DNA of 64,000 nucleotides, taken from Betaproteobacteria bacterium (GTDB lineage Bacteria > Pseudomonadota > Gammaproteobacteria > Burkholderiales > Usitatibacteraceae). This document shows, piece by piece, positions 7,754 to 16,558 of the stretch (positions within the stretch are counted from its first letter, which is position 1; each line of letters starts with the position of its first letter). The translations under genes and the position numbers were made by a program. A model generated the notes under the pieces. It did no database searches and had not been told where the DNA came from. It worked only from the letters and a program-made list of their open reading frames with translations. Where the stretch lies: NCBI GenBank assembly GCA_016791265.1, contig JAEUMY010000017.1, forward strand, positions 62,001 through 126,000, in the 5' to 3' direction.

Positions 7754-9697
7754 TCAGCGCTGAAGATCAAGGCGGCTGCCGCTTCCGGTATCGTCGCCCG
7801 GACCTCTGTTTAGCGCGTCCTGAATCTTGGCGCGCGCCTGCTTGAACAGCGTCGCATTCGCAGCCTGCCCCAAGAAAGCGTCAAGATCCTGCTGCTCAGA
7901 GCGAAGCCGCGTCACCAAAGCAACAAACATCGTGCTCAACTCCGGATCAAACTGGCTACCACCAAGTCTCGCGATTTCGACCACCGCCTCTTCAAATGGC
8001 CACGCTTCCTTATAAGGTCGCTTGTGCGTCAGGGCATCGAAGACATCAGCAAGCGCGGTGATGCGTGCAGCAATCGGAATTGCGCTGCCGGACAAGTTGC
8101 CGGGATAGCCTGTGCCATCCCACCATTCGTGATGATGGCGCGCAATCTCCTCAGCCATTTGCACGTGCGGCGTATCGCTCTTCGAGAGCAGCTCGGCACC
8201 AATGATGGGATGGGAACGCATGACCTGCAGTTCAGCGTCATTGAGGCGTCCTGGCTTCAGCAAGACCGCGTCTGGAACGCCTATCTTCCCGATGTCATGC
8301 AGGCGTGCCGCGATATCGATCATGAAGCAGGTCTCTTCATCGCAACCAAAGTCATGCGCGAGCAGGGAAGCCAGCTTGCCAACGCGATAAGAGTGCTCTC
8401 CTGTCGAGTCGTCGCGCAATTCAGCAGTTACCGCCATGCGTTCCAGCATTTCAATTCGGGAACGAAACAGATCACGGCGCGCCTTGTCCTTCTCTGCGAT
8501 GGCAAGCTCGGTTTCCGCTTCCTTCCGAATCAGTTCCTTTTGGGTCACTTGCTCGCGTAGTTGTGCTTCACGCTTCGCGAATGTACGAGAGCCGACGGGA
8601 TCGTCAACCAACCCCCTCTCCAATCGTTTGAGGTAGATCGAGTTGTGGCGCAGAGCGTTTTCCTGTTGGATAGTCCGCGTGTAATCCATCAACTCGCGGA
8701 GATATGAGAGCGCCTTCTCCGGCTGGCCAATCATTTCGTGCGCCTTGACCATTGCAATAAGCGCGTCGCGCAACATCGCCCGCAGCAGCCTCGCCTTTTC
8801 AAGCGTCGAAGAGAGCCTGGACAGACCGAGATCAATGCGCCCCGATTGCACTTCGGTGAGTCCCTCGACAATTGACGTGATGATCTCTGCTCGCTCGGAC
8901 TTTGACTGGGCAGTGAACCGTCGCGCTATGGCGCACCGCTCACGTGCTTTGTCGACGCTGTCGACTTCAAGAAGCAGGCGGGCATAGTGGCTCTCACAAA
9001 GTACGCGAGAGAGAACCTCTCCGGAGTTTTTCGGTTCAGATCGCTCGGAGATGGACTTCTCCGCCGCCTCAAGGCCGCGGCGGAAGTCTTCTAGATGAAG
9101 AGAGCAGAGCGCAATGTTTGAGAGCGCCGTGGCGCGGTGACGCCTTAATGCGACATTCTCTTCGGTCATCTGTAGTGCGCGCTCATTGCATGCCTGGGCG
9201 TCCTGGTACTGGGCGGCATAGAGCAAGGCGACGCCAAGATTGTTCCAGGTCGCGCACTCAGCATCGTCATCACGCAAGGCGCGCGAAAGTTCGAGCGCTT
9301 CGGCGTAGCACTCGATCGCGCGCGCGATGCTGCCCGAGTCGGCGCTGACAATGCCCAAGGTATTCACGGACTTGCGTAACAAGGAACGGCTGCCTGCCAA
9401 TCGTGCCAGCCGGACCGCGTCGGAGGCAGGGTCAATCGCACTGAACGGCTGTCCGGTTATGTAAAAGAACTGGCAGGCGACTAGGAGGCACTTCGCGCGA
9501 TGCTCGGCGAATTCACTATCGGCAATTTGTCCGAGTTCCTTGGTCAACTGCAGAAAGAACTCGCTGTTTGCAACATGCCCCGAGGCCAATTTCTCATTGG
9601 CCTCGGCCAACAATGCGGCGTAAGCATGGTCAGTTTCCGTCTTGCCTACGGGTTGGACGGAACGCATGAGTAGGTGAAACCGGCTAAGAGCGGTCAT
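7754..9697 (-). CDS. TPR-domain HD-GYP phosphodiesterase (putative c-di-GMP hydrolase)
   Basis: A 647-aa soluble protein. Residues about 1-360 are helical repeats of TPR type (for example NNLGVALLYAAQYQDAQACNERAL). A charged coiled coil (about 365-405) follows, then an HD-GYP domain (about 415-620) with LHDIGKIGVPD, HHHEWWDGTGYP and ITALADVFDAL. HD-GYP enzymes degrade cyclic di-GMP. There is no receiver or membrane segment, so the TPR half is the likely input domain. It is transcribed divergently, 111 bp from three double-glycine peptide genes. That arrangement suggests it senses a re-imported peptide, which is inference. Confidence 0.88.
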   Translation of the reverse strand: MTALSRFHLLMRSVQPVGKTETDHAYAALLAEANEKLASGHVANSEFFLQLTKELGQIADSEFAEHRAKCLLVACQFFYITGQPFSAIDPASDAVRLARLAGSRSLLRKSVNTLGIVSADSGSIARAIECYAEALELSRALRDDDAECATWNNLGVALLYAAQYQDAQACNERALQMTEENVALRRHRATALSNIALCSLHLEDFRRGLEAAEKSISERSEPKNSGEVLSRVLCESHYARLLLEVDSVDKARERCAIARRFTAQSKSERAEIITSIVEGLTEVQSGRIDLGLSRLSSTLEKARLLRAMLRDALIAMVKAHEMIGQPEKALSYLRELMDYTRTIQQENALRHNSIYLKRLERGLVDDPVGSRTFAKREAQLREQVTQKELIRKEAETELAIAEKDKARRDLFRSRIEMLERMAVTAELRDDSTGEHSYRVGKLASLLAHDFGCDEETCFMIDIAARLHDIGKIGVPDAVLLKPGRLNDAELQVMRSHPIIGAELLSKSDTPHVQMAEEIARHHHEWWDGTGYPGNLSGSAIPIAARITALADVFDALTHKRPYKEAWPFEEAVVEIARLGGSQFDPELSTMFVALVTRLRSEQQDLDAFLGQAANATLFKQARAKIQDALNRGPGDDTGSGSRLDLQR

Positions 9698-9746
9698 GTG
9701 AATTACGCATTGACTTCATTGGATTACTACACTAATTTTCCGTTGC

Positions 9747-9764
9747 CTGTGAACTATTTCACAG
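9747..9764. promoter_or_regulatory. Palindromic operator candidate between HD-GYP and peptide genes
   Basis: CTGTGAA-CTAT-TTCACAG, a perfect 7-bp inverted repeat with a 4-bp centre. It is nearly central in the 111-bp divergent intergenic region and resembles CRP/FNR-type dyads in layout. It could regulate both directions. Confidence 0.5.
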
Positions 9765-9808
9765 TTTTACTTGAGATTCAACTTGAACTTAATCCCTAGG
9801 AGATGACG

Positions 9809-9955
9809 ATGAACACGATCCAAATTGAAGCTGATGTAGTCACCACTGAAGTCGAGCAATCTGCTGGTTCCGAGGCGGTCAGCGTAGCACTTAAGACCCT
9901 GAACGACCTCGAGCTGACGCTGGTCGGTGGTGGATCAGGAGACGTTATTTTCTAA
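9809..9955 (+). CDS. Double-glycine leader peptide 1 (core GSGDVIF)
   Basis: A 48-aa ORF with a good TAGGAGA ribosome site. It begins MNTIQIEA and ends LNDLELTLVGG followed by GSGDVIF and TAA. The segment before GG fits the double-glycine leader rule (LSxxELxxIxGG) recognised by C39 peptidase exporters, and such an exporter lies 0.4 kb away. Cleavage after GG would release only seven residues. It shares its N-terminal MN-T-I pattern and its C-terminus with the next two small ORFs. Confidence 0.8.
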   Translation: MNTIQIEADVVTTEVEQSAGSEAVSVALKTLNDLELTLVGGGSGDVIF

Positions 9956-10009
9956 TCGGTCATTAACAGTCCAAGCTCACGCAATCTCTTTAATCCTGGA
10001 AGGAAAATC

Positions 10010-10150
10010 ATGAATACCACGCAAATTGAATTGAACCAGAACGAAGCCAGTGAAGCGCCCGAAAGCGAAGCCTGCGAAAACCAGCTTCGCGAATTGCAGC
10101 AGTTCGAGTTGATGCTGATCGGGGGTGGCGCTGGCGACGTCATTTTCTGA
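10010..10150 (+). CDS. Double-glycine leader peptide 2 (core GAGDVIF)
   Basis: A 46-aa ORF with a GGAAGGA ribosome site. It begins MNTTQIEL, has an acidic middle (SEAPESEACENQ) and ends LQQFELMLIGG followed by GAGDVIF. The C-terminal heptapeptide differs from peptide 1 by one residue and equals that of peptide 3, while the middles have diverged. That is the pattern of precursors whose selected part is the leader end plus the core. Confidence 0.82.
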   Translation: MNTTQIELNQNEASEAPESEACENQLRELQQFELMLIGGGAGDVIF

Positions 10151-10221
10151 TCGCCGCCAGTCCCTTGCAGCAATCCGACATTTGGCGACAACGACAAACT
10201 CGAGAACTCCTGGAGAACACT

Positions 10222-10368
10222 ATGAATCCCACCACAATTGATGCCATCATCGGCGCGAATAACGATTCCGACGAGCGCGTCGCTGCCGAGCAGTCAAGCG
10301 CCATGCGTGAATTGGCCGAGTTGGAGTTGCTGTGCGTAGGCGGGGGCGCAGGCGACGTGATTTTTTAG
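10222..10368 (+). CDS. Double-glycine leader peptide 3 (core GAGDVIF)
   Basis: A 48-aa ORF; the in-frame extension upstream to 10165 lacks a ribosome site, whereas CTGGAGAA precedes ATG 10222. It begins MNPTTIDA and ends LAELELLCVGG followed by GAGDVIF and TAG. Its stop overlaps the convergent stop of the C39 exporter (10365-10367), so transcripts meet here. Function otherwise as for peptides 1 and 2. Confidence 0.82.
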   Translation: MNPTTIDAIIGANNDSDERVAAEQSSAMRELAELELLCVGGGAGDVIF

Positions 10369-12434
10369 GCTGACGGCCGCATCAGAACAGTGCGATTTGC
10401 GCCAGATATTGATTCGGGTCTGTGACTGACGATGACGAGGCCGACGCCGAGCGACTTTAGCATCGCCTTCACCCGATTCTCGTTATCGAGATCGAGTTGA
10501 TCAAAGGCCTCGTCCAGGAATAGCACTTTCGGACGTCGATAAAGCGCACGTGCCAGCAGAACGCGCTGTTTCTGGCCGCTCGATAGCGTCATGCCCAAGC
10601 TGCCGACGATGGTGTTGTAGCCCATCGGGGCGGCCTGGATGTCGCTATCGATGCATGCCATGCGGGCGCATTCGCGTACCCATGCCGGGTCGTGCTCGAC
10701 ATCGAAGAAGCTGATGTTGTCTTCTATGGTGCCGGCGAAGAGCTGGTCCTCTTGCATTACGGCGGCTACCTGCCGCCGATAGTGGCCAAGGTCGCCGTCC
10801 TTGAGGTCGCGACCGTTCACCAGCACCTGGCCTTCGGTGGGCGGGAGCAATCCCAGCAACACCTTGATGAGCGTGGTTTTGCCGCATCCTGACGGTCCCA
10901 CCACGGCCATGGTTTCGCCCTTGCGAATATTCGCGTTGACGCCTCTGAACACCAGCCCTTCCGGGCCATAGGCAAAACCGAGGTTTCGCACTTCGATCTC
11001 CAGCGATTCCGGGTCGGTCGTAGGCAGACCGGCAGTGCGGCTTCCCTCCGGTTCGGCCAGCGCGATGTCGGCGACCCGCTCGGCATGCAGATCGAGCATG
11101 CGAAACTCGTTCCACTTGTCGATCAGGTTGTTGATGCGGGTGAGGAACACCAGCTTGAAGCCGAGGAAGGCATAGAGCATGCCCACGGAAAACACGCCGT
11201 CCATGACCAGGAGCGCGCCCAGCCAGATGACGATGACGCTTTCCAGCCCAAAGATGAAGCTGTTGGCGGCACGTTGGGCGATGCCCACATGCTGCACTTT
11301 CACGCCGGCATTGATCTGATCGACGATCAGGTTCTGGTAGGCGGAACGGCGTTCGGCCTCACGCAGATTGAGTTTGATGGCCAGCATTCCACGCAGGGTC
11401 TCGATGAAATGGGTGCTGGATTTGGCCTCATGAGCGAGCTGCTCATCGGTTGCGTAGCGCTGCGGGTAGTAGAAAACCCACCGCAACGCTGCGTAAAGCA
11501 GCGCGGCACCCGCGACCACCAGGGTGAGCTTCAGACTGTAGAACACCATGACCGCCAGCGTCACCAGCACCATCAATCCGTCGATGAAGGTCTCGACAAA
11601 GTTGGTGGTCAGGGTTTTCTGGATCGCATCAACGCTGCGGAACTTGGACACGATATCGCCAATGTGGCGCTTCTCGAACCACGCAAGCGGCAGTCGCAGC
11701 AGATGGTTGAAGAGCGCGGTAAGCAGGCGCAGGTTGAACTGGGTGCTGAGATACACGCCGACCCAGGCCCGGACAGCCGTGACCGCCACCTGGATCAGCA
11801 CCAGCGCGGCGAAGCCCAGGCCCAGCACCGTGAGGAATTCGCGGTCCCGTCCGACCAGCACGCGATCCACGACGAGCTGCAGGAAGAACGGCATCGCAAT
11901 GGCAAAGACTTCCAGTGCCAGCGACAGCACCACAAGCTGAACCAGCGCACCGCGCAAGCGGCCTGCGACCCCCAACAATTGCCAGGCGCTGACCTTTTCC
12001 CGTTCGTCGGTCTTGCGAAACCCCGTGCCCGGCGTGAACTCCATGGCCACGCCGGTGAAATGCCGCGATGCCTCGGCGTAGGTGAGCTTGCGTCGCCCGC
12101 GCGCAGGGTCATGGACAACGATGTGCTTGGCGGTCGCGTCCACCAGTACGACGAAATGGTTCATGTCCCAGTGGAGCAGGGCCGGCCGCTGCAGCTTCGC
12201 CAGGCCCTCCAGCGGCACCTGCACGCCGCGCGCCGTGAGGCCCATGGTCTCGGCGATCTGGGCGATGTGCTTCAGCGTCACGCCTTTGAGAGAAGGCGAC
12301 AGTCGCAGCCGCATCGCCGAAAGATCCGTGAGATGGCCGTGATGGGACGCGATCATGGCGAGGCAGGCGATGCCGCATTCCGGCGCCTCGCTTTGCAGGA
12401 TGACAGGCACGCCGCGTGAGAACAGTCCGATCAT
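10365..12434 (-). CDS. C39-peptidase ABC exporter for double-glycine peptides
   Basis: A 689-aa protein. Residues 1-130 form a C39 peptidase domain with Gln14, Cys20 (PECGIACLAM) and the His/Asp pair in MNHFVVLVDA and VVHDPARG. A six-helix ABC membrane domain follows (about 160-430), then the nucleotide-binding domain with GPSGCGKTTLI, LSSGQKQR and VLFLDEAFDQLD. Such transporters cut leaders after GG and export the core in one step. The only double-glycine substrates in view are the three peptides at 9809-10368. The palindrome 10923-10934 encodes Ala-Asn-Ile-Arg in the NBD. Confidence 0.93.
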   Translation of the reverse strand: MIGLFSRGVPVILQSEAPECGIACLAMIASHHGHLTDLSAMRLRLSPSLKGVTLKHIAQIAETMGLTARGVQVPLEGLAKLQRPALLHWDMNHFVVLVDATAKHIVVHDPARGRRKLTYAEASRHFTGVAMEFTPGTGFRKTDEREKVSAWQLLGVAGRLRGALVQLVVLSLALEVFAIAMPFFLQLVVDRVLVGRDREFLTVLGLGFAALVLIQVAVTAVRAWVGVYLSTQFNLRLLTALFNHLLRLPLAWFEKRHIGDIVSKFRSVDAIQKTLTTNFVETFIDGLMVLVTLAVMVFYSLKLTLVVAGAALLYAALRWVFYYPQRYATDEQLAHEAKSSTHFIETLRGMLAIKLNLREAERRSAYQNLIVDQINAGVKVQHVGIAQRAANSFIFGLESVIVIWLGALLVMDGVFSVGMLYAFLGFKLVFLTRINNLIDKWNEFRMLDLHAERVADIALAEPEGSRTAGLPTTDPESLEIEVRNLGFAYGPEGLVFRGVNANIRKGETMAVVGPSGCGKTTLIKVLLGLLPPTEGQVLVNGRDLKDGDLGHYRRQVAAVMQEDQLFAGTIEDNISFFDVEHDPAWVRECARMACIDSDIQAAPMGYNTIVGSLGMTLSSGQKQRVLLARALYRRPKVLFLDEAFDQLDLDNENRVKAMLKSLGVGLVIVSHRPESISGANRTVLMRPSA

Positions 12435-12444
12435 GCGTCTGTCC

Positions 12445-13692
12445 TCACAGGCGTCCTTTGATCTTCAGCACCGGTTCAAACATCCACTCCAGCAGGCTGC
12501 GCTTTTCGAGAAGCAGATCGGCATTGACCAGCATGCCGGATCGCAGGGGGATGTCCTGACCCAGCGCCGAGACGGTCTGCCGCTCCAATCGCACCGTCAC
12601 GCGGTAGACCGGTTCGCGGATGGCCGTGGGACCAAGCTTTTCGCCGGGCGACCAAACCGTGCGGCTGATCTCCTTCACAGTGCCGCGGTACTGGCCGAAG
12701 CGCTCGAACGGGAAAGCTTCATAGCGAAGCATCACGTCCTGCCCCTTCGTGACGAATCCGATGGCCCGCGTGGGCACCAGCAATTCCACGTGCAGGCCGC
12801 CACCTTTCGGCATGACCGTCGCGAGCAAGGTGTCATCGGCGACCGACTGACCGGCATTGACGGCGATGTTGGTGACGGTCCCGGCGATGGGTGCGCGAAT
12901 CAGATTTTCTCGCCGAGATTCCTCCTGGGTTTCGGTCTGCGAGAGTTCGGAGAGTTGTCGCGATAGCTGATCGACCTGGGAGCGCGACTTCAGTGCGACT
13001 GTGGGTTCGTCCAGCTTCGCAGCAGAAAGGTCGCGATCCAAGGTGGCGCGTTGACGCTTCAATGCCTGCAGACGGATTTCCTGGTCGGTGGCGTCGTCCA
13101 CCTTCTGGCGCGCGACCAGATCGGAAACGAATTGCTCAGCGGCCAGCTTCTGGAAGCGTTGCGCCTGCTCGCGGGCCGACGCCAGCCGCTGCTCCTGCAG
13201 CTTCACTTCGCGATCGAGCTGGGTGATTTCATTTTGAAGATCGGCGACCCGTTTTCGGACCTGTGCAACCTGTTGGCCACCCAGCTCCTTGAGCTGCGCC
13301 TGCTCGCGCTCCAGCAGGGCGCGGCGTTGCTTCAGCTCATCAGCGATGGCGGCACTGGTGGAAGAGCCGGCGGCGTTGGCCTTGTCGTAGGAAATGACCG
13401 CCATCGGCGCACCGGCCGCGACTTCATCGCCTTCCTTGATGCGGAGTTCGCTCACGCGGCCGGCGGTGGGGATCAAGACACGCGCGGCGCCGGCATCGAT
13501 TTCCAGAAAGCCGTCCACGCGTTCGCGTCGCTGATACTGTCCCCAGACCGCGATGATGAGCAGCAAGGCTGCTGCGCCAGCGGCGAGCAGCGTGAACACC
13601 CACAGCGGCACAGGGCGGGCGAGCGAGGCATCGCCGAGAAACCGCTCACGCTGGGCGTCGATCGCTTCCTGACGGAAGAGTTTGTTGCTCAT
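12445..13692 (-). CDS. HlyD-family membrane-fusion protein of the peptide exporter
   Basis: A 415-aa protein with one N-terminal membrane helix (about 28-48), a lipoyl-like half-motif (GRVSELRIKEGDEVAAG), a long coiled coil (about 125-265) and a second beta domain (APIAGTVTNIAVNAGQSV). It lies 10 bp upstream of the C39 exporter on the same strand, so the two form an operon. It would link the inner-membrane exporter to a TolC-type channel; no such channel gene is nearby, so an unlinked one is presumed. Confidence 0.92.
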   Translation of the reverse strand: MSNKLFRQEAIDAQRERFLGDASLARPVPLWVFTLLAAGAAALLLIIAVWGQYQRRERVDGFLEIDAGAARVLIPTAGRVSELRIKEGDEVAAGAPMAVISYDKANAAGSSTSAAIADELKQRRALLEREQAQLKELGGQQVAQVRKRVADLQNEITQLDREVKLQEQRLASAREQAQRFQKLAAEQFVSDLVARQKVDDATDQEIRLQALKRQRATLDRDLSAAKLDEPTVALKSRSQVDQLSRQLSELSQTETQEESRRENLIRAPIAGTVTNIAVNAGQSVADDTLLATVMPKGGGLHVELLVPTRAIGFVTKGQDVMLRYEAFPFERFGQYRGTVKEISRTVWSPGEKLGPTAIREPVYRVTVRLERQTVSALGQDIPLRSGMLVNADLLLEKRSLLEWMFEPVLKIKGRL

Positions 13693-13760
13693 TCTCCAGT
13701 TCGGCCTTTATGTTTTCGAATCGGTGGCGCGAACGGAATTGTAATGCCTGCCGCGACGGA

Positions 13761-13786
13761 AAAGGGCCTCTGGAGAGGCCCTTTTT
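13761..13786. terminator. Bidirectional intrinsic terminator
   Basis: A perfect 10-bp stem AAAGGGCCTC / GAGGCCCTTT with a 4-nt loop and T-rich flanks on both strands. It lies downstream of the aminotransferase (minus strand) and upstream of the HlyD gene. A degenerate copy of the backbone palindrome (GCGAATATT then GTTCG) follows at 13793. Confidence 0.88.
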
Positions 13787-13903
13787 CGCACTGCGAATAT
13801 TGTTCGATCACAGCTCAAAGCCACGATCGAATCCCTTCTGGACCGCCTTCGGCGTCCAGATGAAATCCACTGGACTTTATCTAATCGCAGCCGTGCCCGT
13901 GTT

Positions 13904-15103
13904 CTACGCCATCGCCTTTGTCATGCGCGCGATGGCCTTTTCCAGATTCTGCATCGACGTGGCGAAGGAGATGCGCAGGTAGCCTTCCAGACCGAACGCC
14001 GAACCCGGCACCGCCGCCACGGCTTCATCCTGCGCCATGAGGAAGTCGCACAGGGCCAGATCTGTCGGCGCGGACAGCTTGCCGGCGGCATGGAGGCGCT
14101 TAATCGCTCCCGTGCAATCGGGAAACACATAGAACGCGCCCTGCGGTTGCATGCACGTCACGCCGGGAATGGCGTTGAGGCCCTTGGCCACGAAGGCGCC
14201 ACGTTCCTTGAAGGCCGCCACCATTGGGACAATGCAATTCTGGTCGCCATTCAGCGCGGCTTCGGCGGCGTATTGGGAAATGGAGCAGGGGTTGGAGGTG
14301 CTGTGGGATTGAACGTTGTCCATGGCTTGAATGATCGCTTCAGGCCCGCCGCAGTAGCCGATACGCCAGCCGGTCATGGAGTAGGCCTTGGAGACGCCGT
14401 TCAACACCACCGTGCGATCAAAGAGCGACGGATCGGCATCCAGAATGTTCACGAACTTCGAGCCGTCCAGCAGAATGTGCTCGTACATGTCGTCAGTGGC
14501 GATGATGATGTTGGGATGCTTTTTCAGCACCGCCGCCAAACCCTTCAAGTCTTCCAGCGTGTAGATGGCGCCGGACGGATTGGATGGGCTGTTCAGGAAC
14601 ATCATCTTGGTGCGCGGCGTGATGGCGGCCTCCAGCTGCGCGGGCGTGATCTTGAAGCCCTGGTCGATGCCCGCGGAAACGAACACCGGGGTCGCATTGG
14701 CCATCAGGACCATGTCGGGGTACGACACCCAATACGGCGCGGGGATGATGCACTCGTCACCCTTGTCCAGCACCGCCATGCACAGGTTGAAGCAGCTTTG
14801 CTTGCCGCCGCAGGACACCAGGATCTGCTTTTCGGTGTAGGTGAGATGGTTGTCACGCTTGAACTTGGCGATGATCGCCTTCTTGAGCGATGGCGTGCCG
14901 CCGCCGGCGGTGTACTTGGTCATGCCCTTGTTGATGGCCTCGATGCCGGCATCCTTGATGAACTGCGGCGTGTCGAAATCCGGCTCGCCGGCGCCCAGAC
15001 CGATGATGTCCTTGCCCTCGGCTTTCAGGCGGGCGGCCTTGGCGGACACGGCCAGCGTGGGAGAGGGCTTTATGGGTGCGAGGCGCGGTGCGACGACAGA
15101 CAT
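13904..15103 (-). CDS. PLP-dependent aspartate-type aminotransferase
   Basis: A 399-aa class-I fold-type aminotransferase of the Ib aspartate subgroup. Motifs are GLGAGEPDFDTP near the start, NSPSNPSGAIY (substrate and PLP region), the PLP lysine in NGVSKAYSMTGWRIGY, and C-terminal LRISFATS, which holds the arginine that binds the carboxylate. It would make aspartate/oxaloacetate or prephenate-type transaminations in the cytosol. AGGAGA precedes the ATG at 15103. It lies downstream of the MFS gene with a 150-bp gap holding a palindrome (15144-15155). Confidence 0.93.
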   Translation of the reverse strand: MSVVAPRLAPIKPSPTLAVSAKAARLKAEGKDIIGLGAGEPDFDTPQFIKDAGIEAINKGMTKYTAGGGTPSLKKAIIAKFKRDNHLTYTEKQILVSCGGKQSCFNLCMAVLDKGDECIIPAPYWVSYPDMVLMANATPVFVSAGIDQGFKITPAQLEAAITPRTKMMFLNSPSNPSGAIYTLEDLKGLAAVLKKHPNIIIATDDMYEHILLDGSKFVNILDADPSLFDRTVVLNGVSKAYSMTGWRIGYCGGPEAIIQAMDNVQSHSTSNPCSISQYAAEAALNGDQNCIVPMVAAFKERGAFVAKGLNAIPGVTCMQPQGAFYVFPDCTGAIKRLHAAGKLSAPTDLALCDFLMAQDEAVAAVPGSAFGLEGYLRISFATSMQNLEKAIARMTKAMA

Positions 15104-15253
15104 GATGTCTCCTGAAGGGCGGCGGTGGCGAGGTGGCTACCCTGCGAATATTCGCAGGAGCTGTTTCAGGCACATTCTAGCGAATGTTGCGCCGCAGCAA
15201 CCTTGACGAGGTCATGCCGATGGTGCATGAACCTGCCGTGTTTCCCGCACCGA

Positions 15254-16525
15254 TCATGCGCGGGGCGCATCCGGAGGCGTGGTGTTGATCTCGCTTCGCG
15301 TGACCTGCCACGCAATCCACACGGCCAGGACCAACATCATCCCGGCCAGCAGGAACGGCGCGCCGGGCAGGTGCCAACCCTTTTGCGTGCCGATGAACAC
15401 CGAGAACACTTGCGTGAAGAGCAGCGGGCCGACGATGCCCGAGATGCTCATGAGGCAGGAATTCGCGCCCTGGAGCTGGCCCTGTTCCGTCGCGTTGACA
15501 TGGCGTGTCATCAGCGCCTGCGCGGCGGGTCCGGCAAACCCCCACAACGACATCACCGGGATGGCAAGCAGAAACACGATGCCGGTGGGTGCCAGGCCAT
15601 ACCCGGCGAAGCCGATCACGCCGAAGATCAGGCCGATCACGAGCAACTTGCGTTCGCCGAACTTGGCGATGGCGGGTTTCATCAGCCCACCCTGTACAAC
15701 GATGGCGCACACACCCACCAGCGCCAGCGTGAGACCCATGGCCATTTCGCTCCAGCCGTAGCGGTAGCTCATGTACAGCACGGCTGTGCTGGGCAGCACT
15801 ATGTGTGCGACGTTCATGAGCAGCAGCACACCGGCCAGACCAAACAGCTCCGGATGCCGGCGCAGCAGCGCCAGCGAACCGACCGGGTTGGCCTTCTTCC
15901 ATTGAAACTGCGCGCGCTTTTCCGGCGGCAGCGACTCGGGCAGCACGAAGAACCCATAGGCCACGTTGCTCAGCGCAAGTGCGGCCGCCGCCCAGAACGG
16001 CCAGCGCGGATCGAAGCCGCCCAGCACCCCACCCAGCGCGGGACCAATCACGAAGCCAATGCCGAATGCCGCGCCCAGCAGGCCGAATTTGGCCGCGCGT
16101 TGCGCCTGCGGGGTCACGTCAGCGATGTAGGCGAAGGCTGTGGAGAAGCTGGCGGATGTCGCACCCGACAGCACGCGTCCGATGAAAAGCCAGGTGAGAT
16201 CAGGCGCCAGCGCCATAAGGATGAAATCCAACCCAAGGCCCAGACAGGAAATCAGGATGACCGGTCGCCGCCCGAAGCGATCAGAAAGCATGCCCACCAG
16301 CGGCATGCAGAAGAACTGCATCACGCCCCAGGACAGCGTCATGTAGCCGTACATGCGGGCCGCCTCATCGGTCTTGCCGTCCATGAAGCGTTCCACCAGC
16401 TTGGGCAATACGGGGATGATGATGCCGAATGCGAGGATGTCCAGCAGCACCACGATGAAGATGAAAATGAATGCGGCGCGGCGGGGACCGCCAGTTGGCG
16501 CAGGAGATTCAGTAGGTGTCATCAC
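15254..16525 (-). CDS. MFS drug efflux transporter, Tet/TCR-like
   Basis: A 423-aa, 12-helix major facilitator. It has the antiporter motif DILAFGIIIPVLPKL in helix 1, the motif-A loop GMLSDRFGRRP and motif C in helix 5 (GIGFVIGPALGG), the arrangement of TetA(A)-type proton antiporters. Substrate is not predictable; many chromosomal homologues are not tetracycline pumps. It follows DUF429 by 33 bp on the same strand. Confidence 0.88.
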   Translation of the reverse strand: MMTPTESPAPTGGPRRAAFIFIFIVVLLDILAFGIIIPVLPKLVERFMDGKTDEAARMYGYMTLSWGVMQFFCMPLVGMLSDRFGRRPVILISCLGLGLDFILMALAPDLTWLFIGRVLSGATSASFSTAFAYIADVTPQAQRAAKFGLLGAAFGIGFVIGPALGGVLGGFDPRWPFWAAAALALSNVAYGFFVLPESLPPEKRAQFQWKKANPVGSLALLRRHPELFGLAGVLLLMNVAHIVLPSTAVLYMSYRYGWSEMAMGLTLALVGVCAIVVQGGLMKPAIAKFGERKLLVIGLIFGVIGFAGYGLAPTGIVFLLAIPVMSLWGFAGPAAQALMTRHVNATEQGQLQGANSCLMSISGIVGPLLFTQVFSVFIGTQKGWHLPGAPFLLAGMMLVLAVWIAWQVTRSEINTTPPDAPRA

Positions 16526-16558
16526 GATTGTCTCGGCGGCGTTGGTGACGTGGCCCGG

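Noticed and set aside
11085..12419. 444-aa open frame opposite the C39 exporter
   Set aside because: Composition is His/Gln/Arg/Asp-rich shadow type, and the exporter on the minus strand has all expected domains.
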